DNA from: Armatimonadota bacterium
GTDB lineage: Bacteria > Actinomycetota > Acidimicrobiia > Spongiisociales > UBA5794
Assembly (NCBI GenBank): GCA_008501565.1
Contig: QQUL01000113.1
Coordinates: 1-5,462, forward strand
Direction: 5' to 3'
Length of the DNA stretch: 5,462 bases
Shown: positions 1-5,072 of the stretch, piece by piece
Layout of the letters: the number at the start of each line of letters is the position of its first letter
Position numbering within the stretch: position 1 is the stretch's first letter
Program-made: the position numbers and the translations under genes
Notes under the pieces: generated by a model
What the model was told of the DNA's origin: nothing
Database searches by the model: none
Seen by the model: only the letters and a program-made list of their open reading frames with translations

Positions 1-494
1 AGGCTGCGAGAGAACTTCTCAACGCAGTCGAAACCGAGGTGCTCTTGCTCGGTGTCACGGCCGAACGCGAGGATGTCTTCCTTGCCGACCTGGTGTCGGG
101 ACTCGATTTCCTGAACGCGGCGGCCGGGACTCAACTCTGGAACGTCGACTACGACGCAAAGGCAGCTGAGATGGAGGTCACCGTCGAAGAGGCGATGCAG
201 GCAGCCGGGCTGTTCAACGCCTACTGCGCCCGTTGCCACACCGGTGGATACTCCGCCGGCTCCGCCTTCGAACAGGGCGCCGGATCGGGAGCGTGGGGTC
301 CTTCGCTTCTCGACAACCGCGCAGTGATCCAGTTCCCAGACATCCAAGACCACATCGACTTCATCATCGACGGCTCCGAGGACTCGAAGAAGTACGGAAT
401 CAACGGGCTCGGATCAGGCCGAATGCCGGCATTCGGCGAGATCCTCTCGTTGACCCAGATCGAGCTGATTGCCATGTATGAGAGGACACTGTGA
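1..494 (+). CDS. c-type cytochrome, class I-like haem domain (5' end outside window)
   Basis: Partial gene. The frame is open from base 3 to the window edge, so the true start lies upstream; the GTG at 39 is internal and has no clear ribosome binding site. About 163 residues are visible. The haem motif CARCH is encoded at 225-239, and a GRMPAF motif about 62 residues later supplies the likely axial Met. A C-terminal helix (LSLTQIELIAMYERTL) follows, the usual order in a class I cytochrome c. The roughly 70 visible residues before the haem motif are helical and charged and match no family I recognise. Covalent haem attachment implies an extracytoplasmic location, but any signal peptide or anchor would be upstream of the window. 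Its TGA overlaps the ATG of the next gene, so the two are probably co-translated. The likely role is electron transfer in a respiratory chain; partner and substrate cannot be told from the sequence. Confidence 0.85.
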   Translation, partial: AARELLNAVETEVLLLGVTAEREDVFLADLVSGLDFLNAAAGTQLWNVDYDAKAAEMEVTVEEAMQAAGLFNAYCARCHTGGYSAGSAFEQGAGSGAWGPSLLDNRAVIQFPDIQDHIDFIIDGSEDSKKYGINGLGSGRMPAFGEILSLTQIELIAMYERTL

Positions 495-1009
495 TGTCAC
501 GCCTCAAGCGCAACTTCATTGACGTGGTCCGCAGGGACGAGTCCGGGCTCTCGAAGCTCGAGACGTTCGGTCTGATCGCCTTCGTGCTTTCGCTGCTTGC
601 AATGGTTCCGTTCATTCGCGACTTCACGATCAATCTGGTCGGAATTGTGTTTGATCAATTCGATGAAGAGACGGGGCAGCACAGCGATCTGTCGATCGCA
701 GCTCGCGGGATCGCGATCGCAGTCGGGTCCGTCATCGTCTTCATCGGAGCCGGGTGGCTGGTCTTGTGGACCGATGTGGGAAAGCGCCTTGCCTTCTTGC
801 TCACCGGAGCCGCCACGTTTGGTTGGCTCACGGTCAATGGAGTCCTGTTCACCGTGTACGCACCAAGGGGTATCCGGCCAGCCAACCTCGAAGGGCTCAG
901 CGCCCTCCAGATGCGTCTCCCAGCGATAGCGATGACACTCGCTTCCTTCGTTCTCTTCCTGATGTGCTCAGTCGCCCTCACCCGCTACGAGGCAGATGTG
1001 GAGGAGTGA
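494..1009 (+). CDS. four-TM membrane protein of unknown function, coupled to cytochrome c
   Basis: A 171-residue protein from the ATG at 494. The ATG overlaps the TGA of the cytochrome gene by one base (TGATG), and GAGAGGA at 480-486 serves as a ribosome binding site. The GTG directly before it (491) is an alternative start that adds one residue. Four hydrophobic segments are visible at about residues 24-44, 72-92, 99-122 and 142-164. The N-terminus is basic (MSRLKRNF) and probably cytoplasmic, and the loop between TM1 and TM2 is acidic (DQFDEETGQHSD). I see no metal-binding motif, haem-ligand pattern or known signature. The tight coupling to a cytochrome c suggests an accessory or anchoring subunit of the same electron-transfer complex; that is inference only. 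The gene ends inside a strong hairpin. Confidence 0.75.
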   Translation: MSRLKRNFIDVVRRDESGLSKLETFGLIAFVLSLLAMVPFIRDFTINLVGIVFDQFDEETGQHSDLSIAARGIAIAVGSVIVFIGAGWLVLWTDVGKRLAFLLTGAATFGWLTVNGVLFTVYAPRGIRPANLEGLSALQMRLPAIAMTLASFVLFLMCSVALTRYEADVEE

Positions 1010-1031
1010 ATCGCCGAAGGCGATTCACTCC
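1003..1031 (+). terminator. Terminator-like hairpin on the stop codon of the membrane-protein gene
   Basis: A perfect 13-bp inverted repeat pairs 1003-1015 with 1019-1031 around the 3-nt loop GAA, closed by a C-G pair. It includes the TGA stop at 1007-1009. No T-tract follows on either strand, so it is a U-less terminator of the kind reported in high-GC actinobacteria, or an mRNA 3'-end stabiliser. Because it is symmetric, it could also stop minus-strand transcription leaving the four-helix-bundle gene. Confidence 0.7.
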
Positions 1032-1037
1032 GGCCTA

Positions 1038-1055
1038 CAGCTTTCTGCTTTCAGC
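1038..1055. repeat. Left terminal-inverted-repeat-like sequence (heptamer family)
   Basis: CAGCTTTCTGCTTTCAGC contains about two and a half degenerate units of TCAGCTT, the reverse complement of the AAGCTGA unit repeated at the other side of the gene. The TGA stop of the four-helix-bundle gene (complement of 1051-1053) lies inside it, so the repeat forms the end of the reading frame. Confidence 0.6.
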
Positions 1056-1407
1056 CTCGCGATGTTCGCGCGATGAGGCCGCTGATCATGCGACGAGTTT
1101 CCTGGGCATCGGAGATCACGGTTTGCAGCCGAGCCACGTCACCCACCTGTACCTCTACCGCGATGCGCGCCTGAGTTTCGACTTCACATGCCGAGCCGTA
1201 GGCGATTCGTAGAAATCTGGTGAAGTCCCTATCGGATCCTCGCCCACAGCCTTCCGCGATATTGCTTGGTACCGAGACCGCTGATTTTCTCATCTGGAGT
1301 ACCAATCCGAACCGCTCGTGCTTCGGAAAGGTGTCGGTAGCCAAGTAGCAGTTGCGAGCGAGCGTCATTGCCTTGTTCCAGACTTGGAGGTTCCGAAAAT
1401 CTTGCAT
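1051..1407 (-). CDS. Four-helix bundle protein (23S rRNA intervening-sequence / S23 family)
   Basis: A 118-residue protein starting MQDFRNLQVW at the ATG complementary to 1405-1407. The frame stays open upstream to 1509, but family members normally begin a few residues before the FRxLxVW motif, and the upstream part would translate the heptamer array, so I take the downstream start. No convincing ribosome binding site is visible. Family hallmarks in order: FRNLQVWNKA (4-13), FPKHERFGL (27-35), QMRKSAVSVPSNIAEG (38-53), GRGSDRDFTRFL (55-66) and AYGSACEVETQ (69-79), with a final helix to about residue 113. The length matches the family norm. Homologues occur inside intervening sequences of 23S rRNA genes and as free-standing genes; the related Avd protein assists diversity-generating retroelements. 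The biochemical role of the free-standing type is unknown. No rRNA or reverse transcriptase is present here. Its stop is embedded in one repeat and its upstream region in another. Confidence 0.88.
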   Translation of the reverse strand: MQDFRNLQVWNKAMTLARNCYLATDTFPKHERFGLVLQMRKSAVSVPSNIAEGCGRGSDRDFTRFLRIAYGSACEVETQARIAVEVQVGDVARLQTVISDAQETRRMISGLIARTSRG

Positions 1408-1451
1408 GACGACATGACTATCACGCGACGAAAGCGGAGGGAAGGGTTCCG

Positions 1452-1486
1452 AAGCTGAAAGCTGAAAGCCGAAAGCTGAAAGCTGA
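1452..1486. repeat. Tandem 7-bp repeat, five copies of AAGCTGA
   Basis: Five consecutive 7-bp units lie at 1452-1458, 1459-1465, 1466-1472, 1473-1479 and 1480-1486. Four are AAGCTGA and the third is AAGCCGA. The array is upstream of the four-helix-bundle gene on the minus strand, and its distal end overlaps the base of the rex terminator hairpin. The short unit and lack of spacers rule out CRISPR. The same heptamer in inverted, degenerate form is on the other side of the gene. Confidence 0.9.
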
Positions 1487-1519
1487 ATCGTTCGTGAGCG
1501 GAAGCTCACGGACGATTCA
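1484..1519 (-). terminator. Terminator-like hairpin on the rex stop codon
   Basis: A 16-bp inverted repeat pairs 1484-1499 with 1504-1519, with one G-T wobble (1492/1511) and a four-base loop (GGAA on the plus strand, TTCC on the rex strand). It includes the rex TGA (complement of 1506-1508). No T-tract follows on the minus strand; the sequence runs straight into the heptamer array. It probably ends rex transcription and may also block plus-strand read-through. Confidence 0.7.
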
Positions 1520-2126
1520 AGTGATACGCCAGGATTCCGAGTTCGGTTGACAGGTCGACTCTGCGGACCGAGACATCTTCGTGGGTCTTGAGTGTCGTGG
1601 GGGCCAGGTTGAGAATCGATTTGACACCGGCTTCGACGAGGCGGTCCGCGGCGCTTTGGGCAGCGGCAGGGGGAGTGGCGATGATCCCGATCTTGATCGA
1701 CTTTGCCTTGACGATCTGGGGCAGACGGTGCAGAGACTCAATGACGAGCCCATCGACCCGCATCCCGATCTTGTCCTCGTCCACATCCACGATCGCTTCG
1801 ATCTCGAAACCCCAGTTCTCGAATCCGCCGTAGTTTGCAAGCGCGGTTCCGAGGTTTCCGGCACCGATGATCACGACGGGATGATCGTTGAGCATTCCCA
1901 GAGCCTTGCGGATTTGGACACGCAGTTCATCAATGTCATATCCGACCCCCCGTGTGCCATGGCTCCCGAGATACGAGAGGTCTTTACGAACCTGAGCAGC
2001 GTTGACGCCGGCCACCCCGGCCAACTCTTCGGAGGAGCAGCCCGATGCGGTCTCAGCCATGTCGGACAGACAGCGGAGGTATCGAGGCAACCTCGCCACG
2101 GTTGCTGAAGGGATTCGTGATGTCAT
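1506..2126 (-). CDS. rex: Redox-sensing transcriptional repressor Rex
   Basis: A 206-residue full-length Rex, normal for the family. The N-terminal winged-helix domain (about 1-80) opens with the typical IPSATVARLPRYLRCL (5-20) and carries NAAQVRKDLSYLGSHGTRG (42-60), where the Arg-Lys pair 47-48 corresponds to the DNA-contacting residues of solved Rex structures. The Rossmann domain has VVIIGAGNLGTALANYG (84-100), with the GxGxxG dinucleotide loop at 88-93, and DVD at 114-116, which would bind the adenine ribose of NAD(H). The C-terminus (LSTELGILAYHLNRP) matches the domain-swapped helix. Known role: a dimer binds operators when NAD+ is high and lets go when NADH rises, controlling nuo, cytochrome bd and fermentation genes. 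Relative to the consensus as I recall it, SYFGxFG reads SYLGSHG and GNLGR reads GNLGT, which may bear on operator choice. The start is the ATG fitting the family N-terminus; no Shine-Dalgarno is evident. It diverges from nuoA across 88 bp. Confidence 0.95.
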   Translation of the reverse strand: MTSRIPSATVARLPRYLRCLSDMAETASGCSSEELAGVAGVNAAQVRKDLSYLGSHGTRGVGYDIDELRVQIRKALGMLNDHPVVIIGAGNLGTALANYGGFENWGFEIEAIVDVDEDKIGMRVDGLVIESLHRLPQIVKAKSIKIGIIATPPAAAQSAADRLVEAGVKSILNLAPTTLKTHEDVSVRRVDLSTELGILAYHLNRP

Positions 2127-2132
2127 GTCGTC

Positions 2133-2138
2133 AGGTTA
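2133..2138 (-). promoter_or_regulatory. Candidate -10 element for rex
   Basis: The minus strand reads TAACCT here, matching the actinobacterial TANNNT pattern and ending 7 nt before the rex ATG. Transcription would then begin at or next to the start codon, giving a leaderless mRNA, which fits the missing Shine-Dalgarno. No good -35 hexamer is visible. A six-base match of this kind is weak evidence. Confidence 0.3.
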
Positions 2139-2146
2139 GGACGGCA

Positions 2147-2165
2147 CGATTCAGACGCTGAATCG
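2147..2165. promoter_or_regulatory. Palindromic candidate operator in the rex-nuoA intergenic region
   Basis: A perfect 8-3-8 inverted repeat (CGATTCAG, ACG, CTGAATCG) lies in the 88-bp region between the divergent rex and nuoA genes. It would sit in the -10/-35 spacer of the proposed rex promoter and about 50-65 bp upstream of the nuoA start, as expected for a dimeric regulator. It does not match the Rex operator consensus (TTGTG-N8-CACAA); its half-sites point the other way (TTCA...TGAA rather than TGAA...TTCA). It is either a divergent Rex site, a site for another regulator, or a small hairpin. Confidence 0.5.
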
Positions 2166-2200
2166 GGTTGCAATGATTTCGGGTCGAACCACGGCGTCAG

Positions 2201-2206
2201 TATCCT
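2201..2206 (+). promoter_or_regulatory. Candidate -10 element for the nuo operon
   Basis: TATCCT fits TANNNT and ends 8 nt before the ATG chosen for nuoA, predicting a start of transcription at about 2213 and a leaderless or nearly leaderless mRNA. This agrees with the absence of a purine-rich ribosome binding site before nuoA. No clear -35 element lies 16-18 bp upstream, so the call is tentative. Confidence 0.3.
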
Positions 2207-2214
2207 CAGATGCT

Positions 2215-2637
2215 ATGGAGTTCGCCGATTACCTTCCCATCGCACTGATGACAATCCTCGGTATTGGTTTCGCCGGATTGTCCATGTTCGTATCGAAAAA
2301 ACTTGCCCCACACAACCCGACTCCGGAGAAGCTTGCCCCGTACGAATGCGGGATCGTGCCACTGCAGGATCCCGTCCACCGTTTCCCCGTCAAGTTCTAT
2401 CTCGTCGCCATGCTGTTCGTGATCTTCGACGTCGAGATCATCTTCCTCTTCGTCTGGGCGGTGCGCATGGAGCAGTTTGGTTGGGCCGGGATTGGCGCCG
2501 TCGTGCTGTTCATGTTGATGCTGATCGAGACACTCGCGTACGTATGGAAGCGTGGCGCACTCGACTGGAATGTTGCCCGCCGCGCACGGTACCGCCAGGT
2601 TGTCGCACCAGATGTCCCACTTGAGGAAGCGGCCTGA
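2215..2637 (+). CDS. nuoA: NADH-quinone oxidoreductase subunit A
   Basis: A 140-residue membrane subunit of complex I, sitting where the peripheral arm meets the membrane arm near the quinone channel. Three TM helices are visible at about 7-26, 60-82 and 88-110. The family motifs are YECGI (43-47) in the first long loop and RFPVKFYLVAMLFVIFDVE (56-74), with conserved acidic residues D72 and E74 in TM2 and E105 in TM3. The usual FLxPWA after TM2 is FLFVWA here, losing a commonly seen proline. I chose the ATG at 2215 (MEFADYLPIA) because it gives the normal N-terminus just before TM1; the in-frame ATG at 2173 would add 14 residues with no family resemblance and no ribosome binding site. It is first in the operon and its TGA overlaps the nuoB ATG by one base. 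Confidence 0.95.
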   Translation: MEFADYLPIALMTILGIGFAGLSMFVSKKLAPHNPTPEKLAPYECGIVPLQDPVHRFPVKFYLVAMLFVIFDVEIIFLFVWAVRMEQFGWAGIGAVVLFMLMLIETLAYVWKRGALDWNVARRARYRQVVAPDVPLEEAA

Positions 2638-3122
2638 TGGCTGGCATCTCCTCGGAACCCGGTTTCCTCATGACCACCCTTGAGAAGGGTGTCAACTGGG
2701 CGCGGACGAACTCGATGTGGCCAGCTTCGTTCGGACTTGCCTGCTGTGCGATCGAGATGATGGGAACCGGGGCTGCCCACAACGACCTCGCACGATTCGG
2801 TATGGAGATTTTTCGGGCATCGCCTCGGCAGGCGGATCTGATGATCGTGGCCGGCCGAGTGAGCCAGAAGATGGCTCCGGTTCTGCGCCATGTCTATGAC
2901 CAGATGGCCGAACCCAAGTGGGTGCTCTCGATGGGTGCATGTGCCTCGACCGGTGGCATGTTCAACAACTATGCGTTGGTTCAGGGTGTCGACCAGGTGG
3001 TCCCCGTCGACATGTATGTGCCCGGCTGTCCTCCGGGACCCCAGTCATTGATGCATGGCATCTTGAGTCTCCAGAAGATGATCATGGACGGCGAGATCCG
3101 CAACTCGACAGGCGTCTTCTGA
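2637..3122 (+). CDS. nuoB: NADH-quinone oxidoreductase subunit B
   Basis: A 161-residue peripheral-arm subunit that carries cluster N2, the last [4Fe-4S] centre before quinone. The four expected ligands are present: adjacent Cys36 and Cys37 (GLACCAIEMM), Cys102 (SMGACASTGG) and Cys131 (VPGCPPGP). Other family motifs include the ASPRQADLMIVAGRV stretch (61-75) and the NNYALVQGVDQVVPVDMYVPG stretch just before the last Cys, and the length is normal. A GAGGAAG ribosome binding site lies about 9 nt before the ATG, inside the end of nuoA. NuoB packs against NuoD to form the quinone site. nuoC follows after a single base. Confidence 0.97.
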   Translation: MAGISSEPGFLMTTLEKGVNWARTNSMWPASFGLACCAIEMMGTGAAHNDLARFGMEIFRASPRQADLMIVAGRVSQKMAPVLRHVYDQMAEPKWVLSMGACASTGGMFNNYALVQGVDQVVPVDMYVPGCPPGPQSLMHGILSLQKMIMDGEIRNSTGVF

Positions 3123-3123
3123 G

Positions 3124-3645
3124 ATGGCGTCCGAACATGTCTCCGAATCAACGACTGACGACGCCCTCGTGGCGTCCGTCCTGAAGGACGCGGACGGTGC
3201 AACGGTTGTTGAACAGCAGTACGCCTCCTCACAGACTCGCTACCACAGGGTGGCGGTGCCGGTTGATGGATACGTCGCTGCCGTCTCGGCAGCCAAGGAC
3301 GCCGGCTTTGACATGTTCGTCGACCTCTACGCCGTCGACCACTTTGCACAGGCCCCGCGTTTCGAAGTCGGTGTGAACCTTGTCTCAATGTCAGCCAATC
3401 ATCGCATCATCATCTCGACCCGTGTCCCTTACGACGATCCGACGGTTCCGACCGTCACCGGGCTGTTCATCGGTGCGAACTTCTATGAACGCGAGGCATA
3501 CGACCTGTTCGGAATCGATTTCCCCGGACATCCTGACCTGACAAGGATCCTTCTACCGGACGAGTGGGATGGATATCCGTTACGGAAGGACGCTTCGGTT
3601 GGCGCCATCCCCGTCCAATTCAAGGAAGGGAGCGTGGATCTATGA
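3124..3645 (+). CDS. nuoC: NADH-quinone oxidoreductase subunit C (30 kDa subunit)
   Basis: A 173-residue peripheral-arm scaffold protein without cofactors that contacts NuoB and NuoD. The 30-kDa signature is intact near the C-terminus: YEREAYDLFGIDFPGHPDL (121-139), followed by TRILLPDEWDGYPLRKD (140-156). The first half has the usual weakly conserved alpha/beta fold, with FVDLYAVD (65-72) as the recognisable strand. It is a stand-alone NuoC, not the fused NuoCD of Escherichia coli. The start is the ATG one base after the nuoB stop; no strong Shine-Dalgarno is present, so translation probably depends on re-initiation. The last four bases (ATGA) overlap the nuoD start. Confidence 0.96.
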   Translation: MASEHVSESTTDDALVASVLKDADGATVVEQQYASSQTRYHRVAVPVDGYVAAVSAAKDAGFDMFVDLYAVDHFAQAPRFEVGVNLVSMSANHRIIISTRVPYDDPTVPTVTGLFIGANFYEREAYDLFGIDFPGHPDLTRILLPDEWDGYPLRKDASVGAIPVQFKEGSVDL

Positions 3646-5072
3646 GCGACACGACCGATACCGCTTCCGAGCCAACGGCTGACATGGACACGGTCCCCGG
3701 CCACGAACCGGAGGCACCGTCAGTTGCCGATGCCAGGCGCGAGGCACACGACATCTGGGTGAGCGGTACCGAGGAGCGATTCCCGTTCTCGACCGCCACG
3801 AACGAGGGTGCTCAAGAGATGCTTCCCGAAGCCGATGACCCCGGCGCCGCGATGCAGGCTGGCATCGCCGTCGATGACGATTACACGAGCGAACCGACGG
3901 TCGAACCCGAGGAACGCCAGATCATCAACATGGGCCCCCAGCACCCGTCAACCCACGGCGTGCTGCGCCTCCACCTGGAGATCGAGGGGGAGACGATTCG
4001 AAGGGTGAAGCCGATCATCGGCTATCTCCACACGGGGATGGAGAAGACTGCCGAAACACTCACCTACGCTCAGGGTGCAACAAACGTCACCCGAATGGAC
4101 TATCTCGCACCGTTTCACAACGAACTGGCATTCTCCCTCACCGTCGAACAACTTCTCGGGCTTGAGGTACCGGAACGAGCCAGTGCAATCCGTGTTCTGA
4201 TGACCGAGTTGAACCGCGTGTCAAGTCATCTGCTGTGGGCGGCAACCCAGGGCATGGATATTGGTGCGCTGTCGATGATGATCTACGGATGGCGAGAGCG
4301 TGAGACCTGTCTCGACTTCTTCGAGAAGACAACCGGTCTGCGGATGAACCACAACTACATCCGCGTCGGTGGCGTTGCGGCTGACCTGCCGGACGGCTGG
4401 GAGGACGACGTTGCGAGCCTCATCGCAACGATCACGGTCGGGATCGATGAGTACGAGGAGTTGTTGAACGACAACCCGATCTTCATCGATCGCACAATGG
4501 GTGTCGGTGTGATGACTCCCGAGGAGTGCAAGCAGTACGGCGTTACCGGCCCGATGGCCCGTGCATCGGGGCTGAATTGGGATCTCCGCAAGACGAACCC
4601 GTACTGCGGCATCGAGCAGTACGAGTTTGACGTTCCCACGGGACTCCACGGCGACGTCTTCGACCGGTACATCGTTCGCATGGAGGAGATGCGACAGTCG
4701 CTTCGCATCGTCCAACAGGTCATGGACACGATGCCGTCAGGGGACTATCGATCCGAGGACCGCAAAGTCACGCCGCCACCCCGCAAGCGGATCGACGAAT
4801 CGATGGAGGCGTTGATTCACCACTTCAAGCTCTTCACGGAAGGGTTCCGCGTGCCCGAGGGCGCTGCGTATCAGTCCGTGGAGGGGCCGAGAGGGGAGCT
4901 CGGCTGCTACCTCGTGTCGAAAGGTGGCGCGCGTCCATGGCGCATGCACTGGCGCGCCCCGTCGTTCGCAGCCGTACAGGCCCTTCCTGTGATGATGACC
5001 GACTCGCTCCTCGCTGACGTGGTCGCATCTCTTGCCTCCGCGGACCCCGTTCTGGGAGATGTGGACCGATGA
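3642..5072 (+). CDS. nuoD: NADH-quinone oxidoreductase subunit D (49 kDa subunit), N-terminally extended
   Basis: A 476-residue subunit forming the quinone pocket with NuoB. The core begins near residue 91 with NMGPQHPSTHGVLRL (96-110) and continues GYLHTGMEKTAE (127-138), RMDYLAPFHNELA (151-163), ELNRVSSHLLW (189-199), VEGPRGELGCY (413-423) and the characteristic end DPVLGDVDR (468-476). By alignment, His105 and Tyr154 correspond to the quinone-headgroup ligands His38 and Tyr87 of Thermus Nqo4. The first ~85 residues are an acidic, Thr/Pro/Glu-rich stretch, longer than the short leader usual for NuoD. I chose the ATG at 3642, which overlaps the nuoC TGA (ATGA) and follows a GGAAGGGAG ribosome binding site; the in-frame ATG at 3564 lies inside nuoC. 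The gene overlaps nuoE by four bases. Confidence 0.97.
   Translation: MSDTTDTASEPTADMDTVPGHEPEAPSVADARREAHDIWVSGTEERFPFSTATNEGAQEMLPEADDPGAAMQAGIAVDDDYTSEPTVEPEERQIINMGPQHPSTHGVLRLHLEIEGETIRRVKPIIGYLHTGMEKTAETLTYAQGATNVTRMDYLAPFHNELAFSLTVEQLLGLEVPERASAIRVLMTELNRVSSHLLWAATQGMDIGALSMMIYGWRERETCLDFFEKTTGLRMNHNYIRVGGVAADLPDGWEDDVASLIATITVGIDEYEELLNDNPIFIDRTMGVGVMTPEECKQYGVTGPMARASGLNWDLRKTNPYCGIEQYEFDVPTGLHGDVFDRYIVRMEEMRQSLRIVQQVMDTMPSGDYRSEDRKVTPPPRKRIDESMEALIHHFKLFTEGFRVPEGAAYQSVEGPRGELGCYLVSKGGARPWRMHWRAPSFAAVQALPVMMTDSLLADVVASLASADPVLGDVDR

Larger units (their letters stand above)
1038..1485 (-). mobile_element. Putative small cassette: four-helix-bundle gene between inverted heptamer arrays
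   Basis: The minus-strand gene at 1051-1407 is flanked by related sequences in opposite orientation. Read from outside inwards, the left end (1038-1055) is CAGCTTTCTGCTTTCAGC and the right end (complement of 1485-1468) is CAGCTTTCAGCTTTCGGC, identical at 16 of 18 positions. The unit is about 448 bp and lies exactly between two hairpins that end the neighbouring genes. I see no transposase and no clear target-site duplication. If it moves, it must use outside machinery or an undescribed mechanism. The inverted arrays are directly visible; mobility is inference. Confidence 0.4.

Noticed and set aside
39..41. GTG at 39 as the start of the cytochrome c gene
   Set aside because: The frame is open upstream to the window edge and no ribosome binding site precedes it; starting here would also leave the haem protein without an export signal.
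1051..1407. Intervening sequence inside a 23S rRNA gene, or Avd of a diversity-generating retroelement
   Set aside because: The flanks are protein genes on both sides, and no rRNA, reverse transcriptase or template/variable repeat pair is present.
1452..1486. CRISPR array
   Set aside because: The unit is 7 bp with no spacers; it is a simple tandem repeat and no cas genes are present.
1408..1509. N-terminal extension of the four-helix-bundle protein back to 1509
   Set aside because: It would translate the heptamer array and overlap the rex stop; family members start a few residues before the FRxLxVW motif, matching the ATG at 1407.
1581..2108. Plus-strand open frame opposite rex (175 codons)
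   Set aside because: It is fully antisense to a clear rex gene, has no recognisable domain and no supported start.
2127..2214. Canonical Rex operator (TTGTG-N8-CACAA)
   Set aside because: I read both strands of the rex-nuoA gap and found no such match; only the differently oriented dyad at 2147-2165 is there.
2173..2214. Upstream ATG (2173) for nuoA
   Set aside because: The 14 extra residues do not resemble NuoA N-termini and no ribosome binding site precedes them.
3564..3641. Upstream ATG (3564) for nuoD
   Set aside because: It lies well inside the conserved C-terminal signature region of nuoC; the ATGA overlap at 3642 with a ribosome binding site is the normal arrangement.
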